Below, in pieces: positions 12,513 to 23,549 of a stretch of 64,000 nucleotides of DNA. Under the pieces are notes generated by a model. The model was not told where the DNA came from. It was given only the letters and a program-made list of their open reading frames with translations, and searched no databases. This stretch comes from Dromiciops gliroides. Taxonomy: Eukaryota > Chordata > Mammalia > Microbiotheria > Microbiotheriidae. A program made the translations under genes and the position numbers. The first letter of the stretch is position 1. Every line of letters begins with the position of its first letter. Location: NCBI RefSeq assembly GCF_019393635.1, contig NC_057867.1, forward strand, positions 58,732,492 to 58,796,491, in the 5' to 3' direction.

Positions 12513-13029
12513 AGAGAGAGAGAAACTGAGGGAAAGACTTCTTGTAAGAGGTAGAACATGAGCTGGGCCTTGAAGGAATCCAGGGATTCTCAGAGGTGGA
12601 GGTGAGGAAGGAGTCCATTCCAGGTATCTGGCAAAGACACTGAGGCTGGCAATGGAATGCCATATACGTGAAGAACTATGGCCAGTAGATCCTATGTTGG
12701 CTGGAACATAGAGCATGTGCAATAAGCCTGTAAAGGTAGACTGGAGTCAGTCTGTGAAGGGCGTTAAGTGCCAAGTCAAGGTGGATTTATTTTATCTTGG
12801 AGACAAGAGAGAACCACCGAAGATTCTGGAGAAGGAATGTGACTTGATCAGACATATGTTTGGCAGCTTTGTGGGGAATGGATTGGAGAGCAAAGAGACA
12901 AGAAGTGGAGAGTGCAGGTAGGAGACTGTTAGAATAATTTAGGTAAGTGGCAATGGGGGCCTTTATAAGTGGAGAGGTAGAGTTAGTCAGACTTGATACC
13001 TGGTAGGTATAAAGGATAAGAGGAAGGGG

Positions 13030-13245
13030 ATAGTTGTTGTTTGTCTTTCATTCTCAAAGAGGACCATAACATTGGGAGGTGATAGGTCCAGTGGCAAGAT
13101 AGATATCAGGATGACTGGGGATGGCCCTGGATGTTTTAAGGAAATCAGGGTTAAGTGACTTGCCCAGGGTGACACAACTAGCAACTTTCTAAGGTGAGAT
13201 TTGAACTCAGGTCCTCCAGACTTCAGGGCCAGTGTACCACCTAGC
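13030..13245 (-). mobile_element. Composite SINE with internal deletion
   Basis: Plus-strand view: GTTGTTGTTTGTCTTTC, then a jump to GTCCAGTGGCAAGATAG, then the SINE core and head (ACTTGCCCAGGGTGACAC to CACCTAGCTG). The middle of the tail module is missing. Confidence 0.6.
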
Positions 13246-13410
13246 TGAAAGAGACCTTAGACCAACACCTTCATTTAATAGAGGAGGAAACTGAGACCCA
13301 GAAAGGTTAGTGACTTGTCTAAAATCTCCCACGCAATAAATAGCAAGGCCCAGACATTCCTTCAGGTCCTCTGACACCAAATCAAGCGTTCTCTCCATTG
13401 CCCCATACTG
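13245..13410 (-). mobile_element. MIR-type SINE
   Basis: GAGGAGGAAACTGAGACCC, AGTGACTTGTCTAAAATC; the head is degraded. Confidence 0.5.
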
Positions 13411-13694
13411 AGAGTTGGGAGAAGAGAGAGATTAATGCAGGTAGGAAGGGCGAGAGAAAACAGTATGGGAGAGGTGAGATTTAAGGGTAGGGTAAGGCTT
13501 AGGCAGCTGGAGGGAGAAAGGAGGAATGTCAAAATCAAAGGGTAAAGATTTGCCAGACCAGGCCCAGTGGGTGGATGGGATACCAATGACGATAGCTTGA
13601 CAGCAGCAAACTGTGGAAAATATGGAAAGATGCAGAGAATAGGTCCTACTTGGGGAGGAAATCGCTGGAAGTTTACCTGAGGAGTTCAAGAACA

Positions 13695-13920
13695 CCCAGG
13701 GTGGTGTGGTGGATGGCCCAGTGGACTTGGAATTAGGAGACCTATCTTTGATTCTTGGCTCTTTTACTTATGGTATATGCAACTCTGAGCAAGTCACTTA
13801 ATGCCACTACCAATAATAATAGTTTAATAGCTAATAATGCCTCAGTTGCTCTGTCTATAAAGTGAAGAGATTGATCATCTCTAAGGTCCTTTTGGTTTCT
13901 AAATGCTGTGGTTCAATGTG
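13695..13920 (+). mobile_element. MIR-type SINE
   Basis: GGAATTAGGAGACCTATC, GAGCAAGTCACTTAATGCC with a small insertion (ACCAATAATAATAG) before TGCCTCAG. Confidence 0.55.
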
Positions 13921-14074
13921 ATAAGAAACGACTGGAAGTTTTGGAACAGAGGAACAACTCAATGAGAACTGGATTTTAGGAAGATAAATCTAGCATTGTG
14001 GCACAGGATGGGTTGGAGGGAAGAGAAGAGAGTCCAGAGGCGGGGAGACCAGCTAAGAAAAATTGCAGTCTAAT

Positions 14075-14425
14075 TTCAATGCTTATCATGATAGAAAACG
14101 TTCTCCATATCCAGAAAAAGAACTATAGAGTCTGAAAGCAGATTGAAGCATACTCTTTTCACTTTTGTTGGGTTTTGTTGATGTTGTTTCTTCTTTCTTG
14201 TGTTTTTCCCCTTTTGTTCTGATTCTTCTCTCACAACATGGAAATATGTTTAACATTATTGTAATGCATAACCTATATCAGATTTCTTGCTGGCTTCAGG
14301 TGGGGGGAGGGAAGGGAAGCTGGGAGAAAAATTTGGAACTCAAAATCTTACAAAAATCAATGTCGAAAACTTTCTTTACATGTAATTGTAAAAAATACTA
14401 TTTAAAAAATAATTTCAGTGCTTAG
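14075..14425 (+). mobile_element. L1-like LINE 3' UTR
   Basis: ATATCCAGAAAAAGAACTAT, GAAGCATACTCTTTTCACTT, GGGAGGGAAGGGAAGCTGGG, AATTTGGAACTCAAAATC and an AAAAATAA end. Confidence 0.65.
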
Positions 14426-14615
14426 AAGAGAGCATGAATACTAGGATGCACCTCAGCATTGTTGATGAACTATTTATTAGGAAGTTACTTCAATCCCCCC
14501 CACACCTTCTAAATTACAAGATGCCTGTTTTCTTTGCAGGATGTTAGCAAATCCAGTGTCTAAAAAGTACTTGGGAAAAACTGGAGAAAAGGTACATCTC
14601 TATGGTCTTTGGTTG

Positions 14616-15298
14616 TGTGATGAAATAATGGGATTTAGCAGATACTCAAAGACCCACCTGGAGATTAATCTATACTTATGGAATCAAGTGAGAGTGATTG
14701 ACTGCTGATTAAGCCTACTTCAAGTTAATTGGATTGTAATCACACCTGGCTATCCCTTAAGAAGGTATTGTTCTGGGGCAGCTAGGTGGCGCAGTGGATA
14801 GAGCACCGGCCCTGGATTCAGGAGGACCTGAGTTCAAATCCGACCTCAGATACTTAACACTTAACTAGCTGTGTGACCCTAGGCAAGTCACTTAACTCCA
14901 ATTGCCTCACCAAAAAAACCAAAAAACAAAACAAACAAACAAAAAAGAAGGTATTGTTCTCAGAAACTAGACTGTGAACTCAACTTGAGAACACCTTCAA
15001 AGCCAGTGGATTTGGATGATGCCAACCAATCGCCCTGAAGCAGTGTGTAAGGACCGCCTCTGTTCCAGATCTATAAAAAGCTTCCACAATCAGCTTGCTA
15101 GTGAGTTCCTGATTAAAGCAGGCTCTTGAAGGAGGACTTCAGGAAGAATCCAACCAGGCTGGAACTCTAGGCTAGGTAGGACTTCTTTTTCTTAACTCCT
15201 TGTGAATACCTCTATGCTTTAATAAATGTTTAATGCCTAAAGACTGGTGCTGAAGCTTCTGATTTAAGGCGACCACAATTTAGATTTTAAACATCACA
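14616..15298 (+). mobile_element. Solo LTR of an endogenous retrovirus, with a SINE inside
   Basis: Bounded by TGTGATG at the left and CATCACA at the right, with GTTG on both sides (14612-14615 and 15299-15302) as a 4-bp target duplication, the length usual for class I (gamma-like) elements. It has a TATA-like CTATAAAAAGC and an AATAAATG poly(A) signal in the right order. About 510 bp remain after subtracting the SINE at 14775-14944. No internal viral region is nearby, so it is a solo LTR. The family name is unknown to me. Confidence 0.65.
14775..14944 (+). mobile_element. WSINE1-type SINE inside the solo LTR
   Basis: 16-bp target duplication AAGAAGGTATTGTTCT at 14759-14774 and 14945-14960. 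The LTR continues directly after it, so the SINE is younger than the LTR. Confidence 0.9.
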
Positions 15299-15884
15299 GT
15301 TGTCTGTTTCCCTTGCAATCAAGTCATTCCAACTAACACACTAAGACTATAAATGACATATGTGGGAAGGTACATTTGTCCTCAGTTTGTTTTCCTCTGG
15401 GATGGTATTATTACTATTGTTATTATATTGTGCTCTAGTCATTTGTCTCATTTTGTCCTTGACTCATGTCCCTGTGATGGAGGCAGTAAATGGAATGAAT
15501 GATCTTACTGAATATGAGCATAATAGAGAAGGCCCAAATATAGATTTGTGTTTTACCATTTTCTGGTGTGTGAAATTGTCAAAGACCACCGGTAGCAGTG
15601 AGAAGATACAGAAAAGGTTGATCATATATTATGGTGACATCTGGCCAACTCTGTTGAAAGGCTAGCACGTTGTATGAGAGAAGAAAAAAAAACACGTCCA
15701 AATGTCCAAGGTAAAAAGTTTCAGATTTGGGTTCTACAAGCATGCCCCTGCAAACTATGAGCCCAGAGTAAAAACAAGTCTGGAGTCTGAGTGAGGTCAA
15801 GTATTCTAGTCTAGTCTGTAAGGGAATTCAACAGTCTGGTTTCCAGGCAGCTAAGTGGTATCTATGGTTGGCTTGAGACCATAG

Positions 15885-16640
15885 AGGATACATTTAAAAA
15901 ACAATGCTTTTTTGTTGATACCTATTTTTATATCATCTACATTTTTTACTATATCCCTCCCCACCCCCTTTCCAGAGAACCATCCTTTATAATGAAGAAG
16001 AAAAAGTTCAGTAAAACTAATCAACATAACAAAAAGACTAACATCATATGTAGTATTCTACACCCATGGACCCCCACCTCTGCAAAGAAGTAGGGTAAGG
16101 TATCTTCTCATATTTCTTCTTTGGGGCCAAGCCTAATTATTACAATTTCATAACATTCAGTTGGATTGTTTTGTTGTTCTTTCCATATAAATTGTAGACA
16201 TTATGCATATTATTTCCTGGTTCTGCTTACTTCACTTTTTATCAGTTCATATAAGTCTTCTTATGCTTCTCTGCATTTATCATATTTATCATTTCTTAAA
16301 GCACAGTAGTATTCTATTCATGTATCACATCTTATTTAGCCATTCCTCAATTGATGGGCATATACTCTGTTTTCTTGTTCTGGGCTACTACAAAAATTGC
16401 TGCTATAAAGATTTTGGTGCATATGGTACCTTTTATTTGTCATTTACTTCCTGGGGGGTATATGCCTAGCAATAGAATCTATAGGTCCAAGGACATGGGT
16501 AATTTAAAGTCACCCTCTTCAAATAATCTCAAATTGCTTTCAAGAATGGTTTGATTAATTCACAACTTCATCAACAAAGTATTAATGTGCCTTTCTTTCC
16601 CTAAATCCAGTCTGTATTTTTTTCAAATTGTATGTAAAAA
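15885..16640 (-). mobile_element. L1 LINE, older antisense fragment
   Basis: Plus-strand view has the L1 3' half order: CATTCAGTTGGATTG, GTTCTGCTTACTTCACTTT, AGCCATTCCTCAATTGATGG, TTGCTGCTATAAAGATTTTGG. More diverged than the copy at 16.8 kb. Confidence 0.7.
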
Positions 16641-16670
16641 AAATAAATTTAAAAAATTACATGTAAAGGG

Positions 16671-16803
16671 TGGCAGCTAGGTAGTGCATTGAATAAAGTA
16701 CCAGCCCTGGGACCTGAGTTCAAATCCAGACTCAGACACTTGACACTTACTAGCTATGTGATCCTGGGCAAGTCACTTAACCCTCATTGCCCAAAAAACC
16801 CCA
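16671..16803 (+). mobile_element. WSINE1-type SINE in an antisense L1 3' end
   Basis: Imperfect target duplication around TTGCATGTAAA/TTACATGTAAA. Carries a 12-base deletion after CAGCCCTGG. Confidence 0.75.
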
Positions 16804-17686
16804 ACAAATTGCATGTAAAAATAATTTTTACCTTTTATTTTTTTAAATTTTGAGTTCCAGATTGTTTCCCTCCATTACTCTCCTCCCTCCCCACTGAGAG
16901 GCATACAAATTGATATAGGTCATACAATGTGATGTCATTAAAAACATATTTCCATATTAGTCATGTTGTGAAGGAAAATACAGGTCAAAACAAATCCAAG
17001 AAAAATAAAGAAAAAAGTATGCTTCTATCTGCATTCAGGCTCCATCAGTTATTTCTCTGGAAGTAGATAGCATTTTTTATCATACATCCTTCAGAATTGT
17101 CTTGGATCATTGTACTACTGAGAATAGCTAAGTCATTCACAGTTGATCATTGTACAATATTGCTGTTACTGTGTATGATGTTCTGATTCTGGTCACTTCA
17201 CTTTGAATTAGTTCATGTAAGTCTTTCTAGGTTTTTCTAAAAACATCCTTCTCTTCTTTTCATATAGCATGATTGTATTCCATCATAATCATATACCACA
17301 ACTCGTTCAGCTGTTCCCTGATTGAGGGGCAATTGAGGGGCCTCAATTTCCAATGTTTTGCCACCAACAAAAAGAGCTGCTGGAAATATTTTTGTACATA
17401 TAAATCATTTTCCTTTTTAAAAAAATCTCTTTTGAATACAGACCTAATAGAGGGATTGCTGGATCAAAGAGTATATACAGTTTGCTAGCCCTTTGCCAAG
17501 CATGCTCTCCAGAGTGGTTGGATCGGTTCACAGCTCCACCAACAGTGTACTTCTGTCTCAATTTTCCTACATCTCCTCCAACATTTGTAATTTTCCTTTT
17601 CTGTCATGTTATCCGATATGATAGGTGTGAGGTGGTACCTCAGAGTTCTTTTCATATTTATTTCTCTAATCAAAAGTAACCTACAG

Positions 17687-17850
17687 GGGCAGCTAGGTGG
17701 CGCAGTGAATAGAGCACTGGCCCTGAATTCAGGAGGACCTGAGTTCAAATCCAGTCTCAGACACTTGACCCTTACTAGCTGTGTGACCTTGGGCAAGTCA
17801 CTTAACCCTCATTGCCCAACCAAAAAAAACCAACCAAACAAAAATTTTTA
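17687..17850 (+). mobile_element. WSINE1-type SINE inside L1
   Basis: 15-bp target duplication AAAAGTAACCTACAG at 17672-17686 and 17851-17865, splitting antisense L1 sequence. Confidence 0.9.
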
Positions 17851-18489
17851 AAAAGTAACCTACAGCATATTTTTCATATGATTATGGATAGCTTTGATTT
17901 CTTCATCTGAAAACTACCTGTTCATATCCTTGGACCATTTATCAATTGGTGAATTACTTGTATTCTTATAAATTTGACTCAATTCTCTATATATTTGAGA
18001 AATGAAGCCTTTATCCAAGATATTTTCTGTAAACATTTTTTTCCCAGCCTCCTGCTTTCCTTCTAATCTTGGCTACATTTGGTTTTGTTTGTACAAAACC
18101 TTTTTAATTTAATGTAATAAAAATATCCATTTTACATCCCTTAATGCTCTCTATCTCTTGTTTGGTCATAAATTCTTCCTTTATCCATTGATCTGGCAGG
18201 TAAACTATTCCATGCTCCCCTAATTTATTTATGCTATCACCCTTTATGTCTAAACCAGGTAATCTACTCTGCTCTCCACTCTGTTTTATGGTTGAACTTA
18301 TCCCATTCACATTTACAGTTATAATTACTGTGTATTTCCCTCCATCCTACTTTTCCTCCTGTTTATCCTTTCCTTTCTCTTTGTCCTTTCACCCTGTCCC
18401 TTCTCAAAAGTGTTTTGCTTCTGACCACCACCTCCCCCAATCCACCCTCCCTCCTTGTTGTTTGATCATTTTTCCAGCCTATTTCTTTA

Positions 18490-19080
18490 ATTTTAAATTT
18501 TTGTTAAAGTTGGGCTCTGGTCCTGTGGCAGAGGGGACATTGTCTCAAACTTCAGGGCGGGGCGGGGGGGTTTGCCACTGTTTTAAAAGCTAGTTCTGGG
18601 GCAGCTAGGTGGCGCAGTGGATAGAGCACCGGCCCTGGAGTCAGGAGTACCTGAGTTCAAATCCAGCCTTGGACACTTAACACTTACTAGCTGTGTGACC
18701 TCAGGCAAGTCACTTAACCCCAATTGCCTCACAAAAAAAAAAAAAAAGCTAGTTCTGGGGGTCTGTAAGTTTTCAGTTCTTACTAGGTGGTGTGATGTAA
18801 GGGGAAGTTCTCCTGGCCCCTGCTTTACTCTGTGATCAACCACAAGAAATCTTTTCGACCCTGAAACTGTGTCCCCTATTGCTAGTGCTCCTCCTTGCCC
18901 TGAGATTGCAACCTGGAACCTCACATGGGCAGTGCAACAGAGTCCTACTCTTAGTGCCAGCAAAAGATGCCCTGTAATCTCCTTATGATGGGTTGTTTGA
19001 TCCATTTACTGTCTATGGGTTGAGAGGTCTGGAAAACATTTCTGATTCAGTGGCCCAAGACCTGCTGCTGATTTGCTGGG
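18490..19080. repeat. L1-like 5' region, doubtful
   Basis: Unusually GC-richer than the L1 body and split by a SINE. It contains GGCAGAGGGGACATTGTCTC and TGCCAGCAAAAGATGCCC. I associate this kind of text with marsupial L1 5' regions but cannot prove it. Confidence 0.3.
18599..18745 (+). mobile_element. WSINE1-type SINE
   Basis: Target duplication AAGCTAGTTCTGGG at about 18587-18600 and 18746-18759. Subfamily ending TTGCCTCAC with A15. Confidence 0.85.
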
Positions 19081-19089
19081 GGGTGCAGC

Positions 19090-19660
19090 CGGCACTGGAC
19101 AGTTTAAGAGGAAACTGGGAAGACTACTGAGTTTATGCCAAACTGAGTAAGCAGAACTAAGGGAACAATTTCTCCAATGATAACATCATGGAGAAAAACA
19201 ACTTTGAAAGACTTTAAGACTGTGGGCAACACATTGATAAACCATGAGTTCAAAAGAAGGAAGTTGAAACATACAACTCACCTATCAGAAAAGTGTTGAA
19301 TTCGAAAGACAGGAGAAGACACACATTTTGAGATATGGCCAAAGTGGGGATTTGTTTGGCATCTTTGGATTAGGGGCTTTATTTGGGGAGATTTAAAAAA
19401 ATATTGCTCAGTGTTGGGGCAGCTAGGTGACGCAATGGATAGAGCACCGGCCCTAGATTCAGGAGGACCTGAGTTCAAATCCAGCCTCAGACACTTGACA
19501 CTTACTAGCCATGTGACCCTGGGCAAGTCACTTAACCCCAATTGCATCACCAAAAAAAATAAATTGCTCAATGTGGAGGGAGGGGCACAGAGCAAGGCAA
19601 ATTAATGGAAGAATAAATTTTAAAAACGTGAAAAAAAAAACCTAAACCAAAATGTGGTGG
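19090..19660 (+). mobile_element. LINE-like 3' end with SINE inside
   Basis: GAGTAAGCAGAACTAAGGG, AACAACTTTGAAAGACTTTA, GATATGGCCAAAGTGGGG, and a G-rich then A-rich end. A familiar marsupial interspersed 3' end; family unassigned. Confidence 0.5.
19415..19562 (+). mobile_element. WSINE1-type SINE inside a LINE-like 3' end
   Basis: Target duplication ATTGCTCAGTGT at 19403-19414 against ATTGCTCAATGT at 19563-19574. Confidence 0.85.
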
Positions 19661-19784
19661 GTGTGAGATGAAACCTCAAGGTTATTTCTATTTGCATATC
19701 TCTGTTTAGTGATTTGAAGCATTATTTCATATTCTTATTTATAATTCACAATTCTTCTTTTGGGAACTTTTTGTTCATATCCTT

Positions 19785-20045
19785 TGACAATAATAATAGC
19801 TAGCATTTATATGGCACTTCAAGGTTTGTGAAGTACTTTGAATTTGTTATCTCATTTGACCCTCATAACAACCCAGAGAAGTAAATGCTATTGTTATCCC
19901 CATTTCACAGATGAGGAAATTGAGTCTTAGAGAGGTTAAGTGACTTGGCCTGGTTTACACAGCTAGTAAGTATCCAAGGCAAGATTTGAACTAAGGTCTT
20001 CCTGACTCCAAGTATAACACTCTGTGCACTGTGCCACCAAGTTGC
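19785..20045 (-). mobile_element. MIR-type SINE, near full length
   Basis: TAGCATTTATATGGCACTTC through ATTTCACAGATGAGGAAATT to CACTGTGCCACCAAGTTGCC. Confidence 0.75.
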
Positions 20046-20149
20046 CAAATTCCCTACTGGGGACTAGTCTTTGGTCTTATATAAATTGCCTTTAACTACT
20101 TCTCTGTTGGAAACTCGCTTTTTATCTAAGATACACTGAAGATTTTTTG

Positions 20150-20380
20150 AACATGACCAGGAATGTGATTTTCGTAAGATTGTTTTGGCAGCTGGATGGA
20201 GAGGGGAGAGAATGGAAGTGGGGAGGCCAGTCAGGAGGCTGGCACAATTCCCTGGGTGACAGGAGATGAAACCTTGAATTGGGATGGTGCTCGTGTGAGT
20301 GGAGAAAAGGGAGAACTGGAGGGATGTCAAGGAGGCAGAATCATCAAGATTTGGCAACTGATGAGTACAGAGGTAGGGCA
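20150..20380 (+). repeat. Same ancient repeat, 3' portion
   Basis: GATTGTTTTGGCAGCTGGAT, GGAGGCAGAATCATCAAGAT, TTTGGCAACTGATGAG. Confidence 0.45.
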
Positions 20381-20651
20381 GGGAGAAAATGAAGGTGTGC
20401 ATTATTACACAGTTGCCAACCTCTCTGACTGGTGCCCTTCACAGAAATAGGGAAGCTGAGGGGGGGGAGGGTTGGGGTAGAAGGGAGAGACATGGTTCAA
20501 ATAACTTAGGAAAGCAGCCAACCTGCCCTGCGGGGCTTCGATAATTTGCTATTACTACTGTAAGTGATATTGTATATCTTCTCCCTTTCATGCCTGCATT
20601 CTGCCAGAGTTAGTTAACCTGTAAAATGGCCCCGGTTGGGTCCAATACGAG

Positions 20652-20742
20652 GGATGGAAGGAAGAGGGGGAGGAGAAGGGAGAGGGGAAGGAGAGAGGGA
20701 AGAGAAGAGAGGAAGGGGAAAGAGAAGGGGAAGAGGAAGAGA
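20652..20742. repeat. Polypurine GA/GGA tract, about 90 bp
   Basis: All-purine on the plus strand apart from the first few bases. Mirror-like, so triplex (H-DNA) capable. Confidence 0.8.
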
Positions 20743-22204
20743 GCCAAGCCAGGATTCCTAAATAATCTATCAATGGAATAACCCAGTCTCAGCAGAAGCA
20801 AGATTTTGCTGAACTTTATGCACAACTATGGATTCAAATATTGAGGTTAACCATTTGTGGTTTTGTTCTTCCTTGCATGGGGCCTTGCCTTCCTAGGGTC
20901 TTAATGAGTGGGGTCAGAGGTGGGGGTGGAGCATCCCAGGAGGGCTTAAGGTTAAGAACTGTATGTTTAAGATTAATTGTTGTATTTTCATAGCTATCAA
21001 CTCCCTTCCAGAAGTGCAATTCCAATAGGGTTTGTCCAACTTGTCAGTCAATTCCAGCTGGTAGCCAAGGCTGGGAGGGGAAAGGGGGCAGGGTATCCAC
21101 AGCTGAATTGTTTTCCATGAAAAGAAAATTATGTTTTAGACATCCTGATAACCATTAAGTGCTTTGCATGATCCCAAGCTACTCCCATGTGCCAAAGACC
21201 ATTTCGAAAAACACAAATGTTCTCACAGTGATATTATAGAGTTGCTAATCATGGAACAACAGAATCTCCATGCAATCAAAGTTACCATCAGTCAGTCGAT
21301 AAGCATTCATTGAGTGCCTACTATGTGCTGGGCATTGGGGATAAAAAGAAAAGCAAAGGACAGTCCCTGATCTGAGGGAGCTCAGTCTTATGGGAGGCCG
21401 GACACAGGTGATCCAGAGTGAAATGGAAAGCAACGTATTTCCAAGAATTACCCATGCCCCAAAATGCAGTGAGGGATACCACTAAGGAAACATAGTATGA
21501 TCACAAAAGGAATAGAGTTAGTCATGTGGCAGTCAGTCAATCAAGACACATTGCATTAAGGGTTTACTGTGTGGGGGACATTGTGCTAAGTGTTGTCAAT
21601 ACGAATATGAAACTGGCCCTGCCTTCTAGGAACTTTCATTTTAGCGAGAGGTAAGACACGTATACATATAGTGATAGGGACTAGATCTGTTATTTCATTA
21701 GCATAGGGAACCAGGATATGCAAACCTCCTCTACTAATGCAGCTTGGCACCTTCTCTGTGATTTACGATCTTAGGGAGTTGACTAGAGAACAGAGGCAAA
21801 GTTCGATTTATGGAGACATTAAATGAAGATTAAGCCTGTATGTGTTAAAGGCAAAATTGGAATTCGGGTCTCCTTAACTCCAAGCCCAGCTGCTGATCCA
21901 TTTTACCAGATTGTCTCTTCATATTCAGATAGATACATACAAAATAAGTACAAAGTAATTGACATGAGGAGGGGAAGGAAAGCACTATTAGTTGTGGGCT
22001 CAGGGGAGGAGACAGTGTTCGAAGTGAACTTTTAAGAAAACTAGGGATTCTAAAAGGCAGAGGTGAGGAGGGGGTACAGTTTAGGCATGGGTCAGTATGG
22101 AGACTAGAGATGGAATGTTACATGAAAGGAATAGCATCCCATCAATCAGCATGGATTGTAGTGTCTGTGTATAACACATATAATATGCCTAGAAAGGTAA
22201 GTTC

Positions 22205-22445
22205 AGAGCCTTTCTCCAGCATGCTTGATTCCAATGCCTTCTCTCTGTTGATTATTTCAAATTTATCCTGTATGTGGCTTGATTGGAAATAGTTGTTTGC
22301 ATGTTATCTTCCACCACCACCACCGCTGACTCCTACAGTCTCCCCAAGGAAACTGTGAGCTCCTTGAGAGCATGGACTTCTTCATATTCTCAATGCTTAA
22401 AGCAGTGTCTGCCACATAGCAGGCATTTAATAAATGCTTATTGAC
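22205..22445 (+). mobile_element. L2 LINE 3' end
   Basis: GAAACTGTGAGCTCCTTGAG, GCCACATAGCAGGCATTTAA, ending AATGCTTATTGACTG, the L2 terminus. Confidence 0.75.
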
Positions 22446-22695
22446 TGTTGTTGTTGTTTGTCCTTCATCCTCGAAGAGGACCATGACATTGGGAGGTGAT
22501 GTCATGAATTGCAGTGAATTGGATTTAAGTTGAGGGAGGGCTGTACCAGGTCATGAGCCTCACTCTTTCCTCCAGAGTTATCTGGGTCCAGTGGCAAGAT
22601 ATACACCAGGGCACTGGAGATGGCCCAGGATGCGATGGGAGGGAGACATTGGCCTTTTTAAGCTAAGATCTTTCCCAGGTCTCAGTTTGCTTGCC
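22446..22695 (-). mobile_element. Composite-SINE tail module with extra internal sequence
   Basis: Plus-strand view: GTTGTTGTTGTTTGTCC, the GAAGAGGACCATGACATTGG block, then a continuation (GACATTGGCCTTTTTAAGC, CCCAGGTCTCAGTTTGC) absent from the short copies. It may be a piece of the longer parent element. It abuts an L2 3' end. Confidence 0.6.
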
Positions 22696-22789
22696 ACCAC
22701 ATCCATTCAGGAATTAAGACTAGATTAAAAAAAAGAGGTAAAGAATGACCTACCTAGGCAAAACAAACAAATAAATAGATAAATGAGAG

Positions 22790-22843
22790 AATGGAGGAAG
22801 GAAGGAAGGAAGGAAGGCAGGCAGGCAGGCAGGCAGACAGGCA
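22790..22843. repeat. (GGAA)n(GGCA)n compound microsatellite
   Basis: GGAA units switch to GGCA units, then one GACA. Confidence 0.9.
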
Positions 22844-22959
22844 ATTGCTTCTGTTTTGCCTTATTGACTAACATTGTAAAGGGATTTTTTATGCCACATA
22901 GAGGGCTTCACATTTAATCCTAGTGGCAATACTGAGAACTAGAGTTTGTTGAGCAAGCT

Positions 22960-23240
22960 TCATGGAGGATGGATCGGAGAAGGGAAAACGAGGTGGGAAG
23001 ATAAATTAGGAGGCTATGGCGATAGCGCAGGCAACAGATGATGAAAATCTGAACAAGGATGGTGGCCATGTAATTGGATATGAGACGTTATGGAGGTAGA
23101 ATGGACAAGATTTGGCAGCTTAATAGATATGGGGGAAGGGGGAGAGTGAGCAGTTGGCAAATAAAACAGGGAATTCGCAAACCTTGGCAAAAGCAAGAGA
23201 TGAGAAGGGGGAGATAGCTGGAGAGCTACACTGGTACCTA
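22960..23240 (+). repeat. Same ancient repeat, 3' portion
   Basis: TAGGAGGCTATGGCGATAGC, GAACAAGGATGGTGGCCATG, GACAAGATTTGGCAGCTTAA. The best-preserved copy of this block. Confidence 0.5.
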
Positions 23241-23324
23241 AGGAATTAAGAGATGAAATCACATCATTGAACAGATGATATTTTCATTTTTAAAACTTTT
23301 GGCCTTAGACACAGTCTCAGGTTC

Positions 23325-23545
23325 TGAGTTCTCCTGCTGGAGTAGAAACAGTGCTCCGTTTGGAGTCAGGAAACCTGGCTTTGATCTGGAGCCTCCAGAT
23401 CTAGTGATTTGGAGGTCTGAATCTCTCCCATGTGACCTTGGACAAATCACATACTCTCTCTGGGCCTCATTTTCCTCGTCTCTAAAAATCAGGTGGTTGG
23501 ACAAGATGATTTCTAAAGGTCTTTCTAACTTGATGATCCCATGAC
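23325..23545 (+). mobile_element. MIR-type SINE
   Basis: GTTTGGAGTCAGGAAACCTG, then GTGACCTTGGACAAATCAC and CCTCATTTTCCTCGTC. Confidence 0.6.
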
Positions 23546-23549
23546 AGGG

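Larger units (their letters stand above)
11740..13010 (+). repeat. Ancient interspersed repeat, purine-rich, in several pieces
   Basis: Blocks GAATCCAGGAGGTAGAGG, GAGGATTTTATATTAGATCC, then after two SINEs CTTGAAGGAATCCAGGGATT, CCATTCCAGGTATCTGGC. The same text recurs at 2.3-2.8, 20.2, 23.0, 40.0 and 60.2 kb. I cannot name the family. Confidence 0.5.
16640..18480 (-). mobile_element. L1 LINE, antisense 3' half with two SINEs inserted
   Basis: The minus strand encodes the end of L1 ORF2 (FDPAIPLLGLYSKEI near 17480-17430), with the usual run beyond it (ACCAACAGTGTACTTCTG, GATAGGTGTGAGGTGGTACC). Breaks are frequent. The 3' end points left. SINEs sit at 16671-16803 and 17687-17850. Confidence 0.8.

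Noticed and set aside
15360-15665. 101-codon frame with a hydrophobic N-terminus
   Set aside because: No codon-level or family support. It sits in repeat-rich DNA between an LTR and L1; the hydrophobic run comes from T-rich sequence.
17343-17561. Conserved small protein with DPAIPLLGLY
   Set aside because: It is the C-terminus of L1 ORF2 on the minus strand.
22790-22843. CRISPR-like array
   Set aside because: A 4-bp microsatellite without spacers; mammalian DNA.
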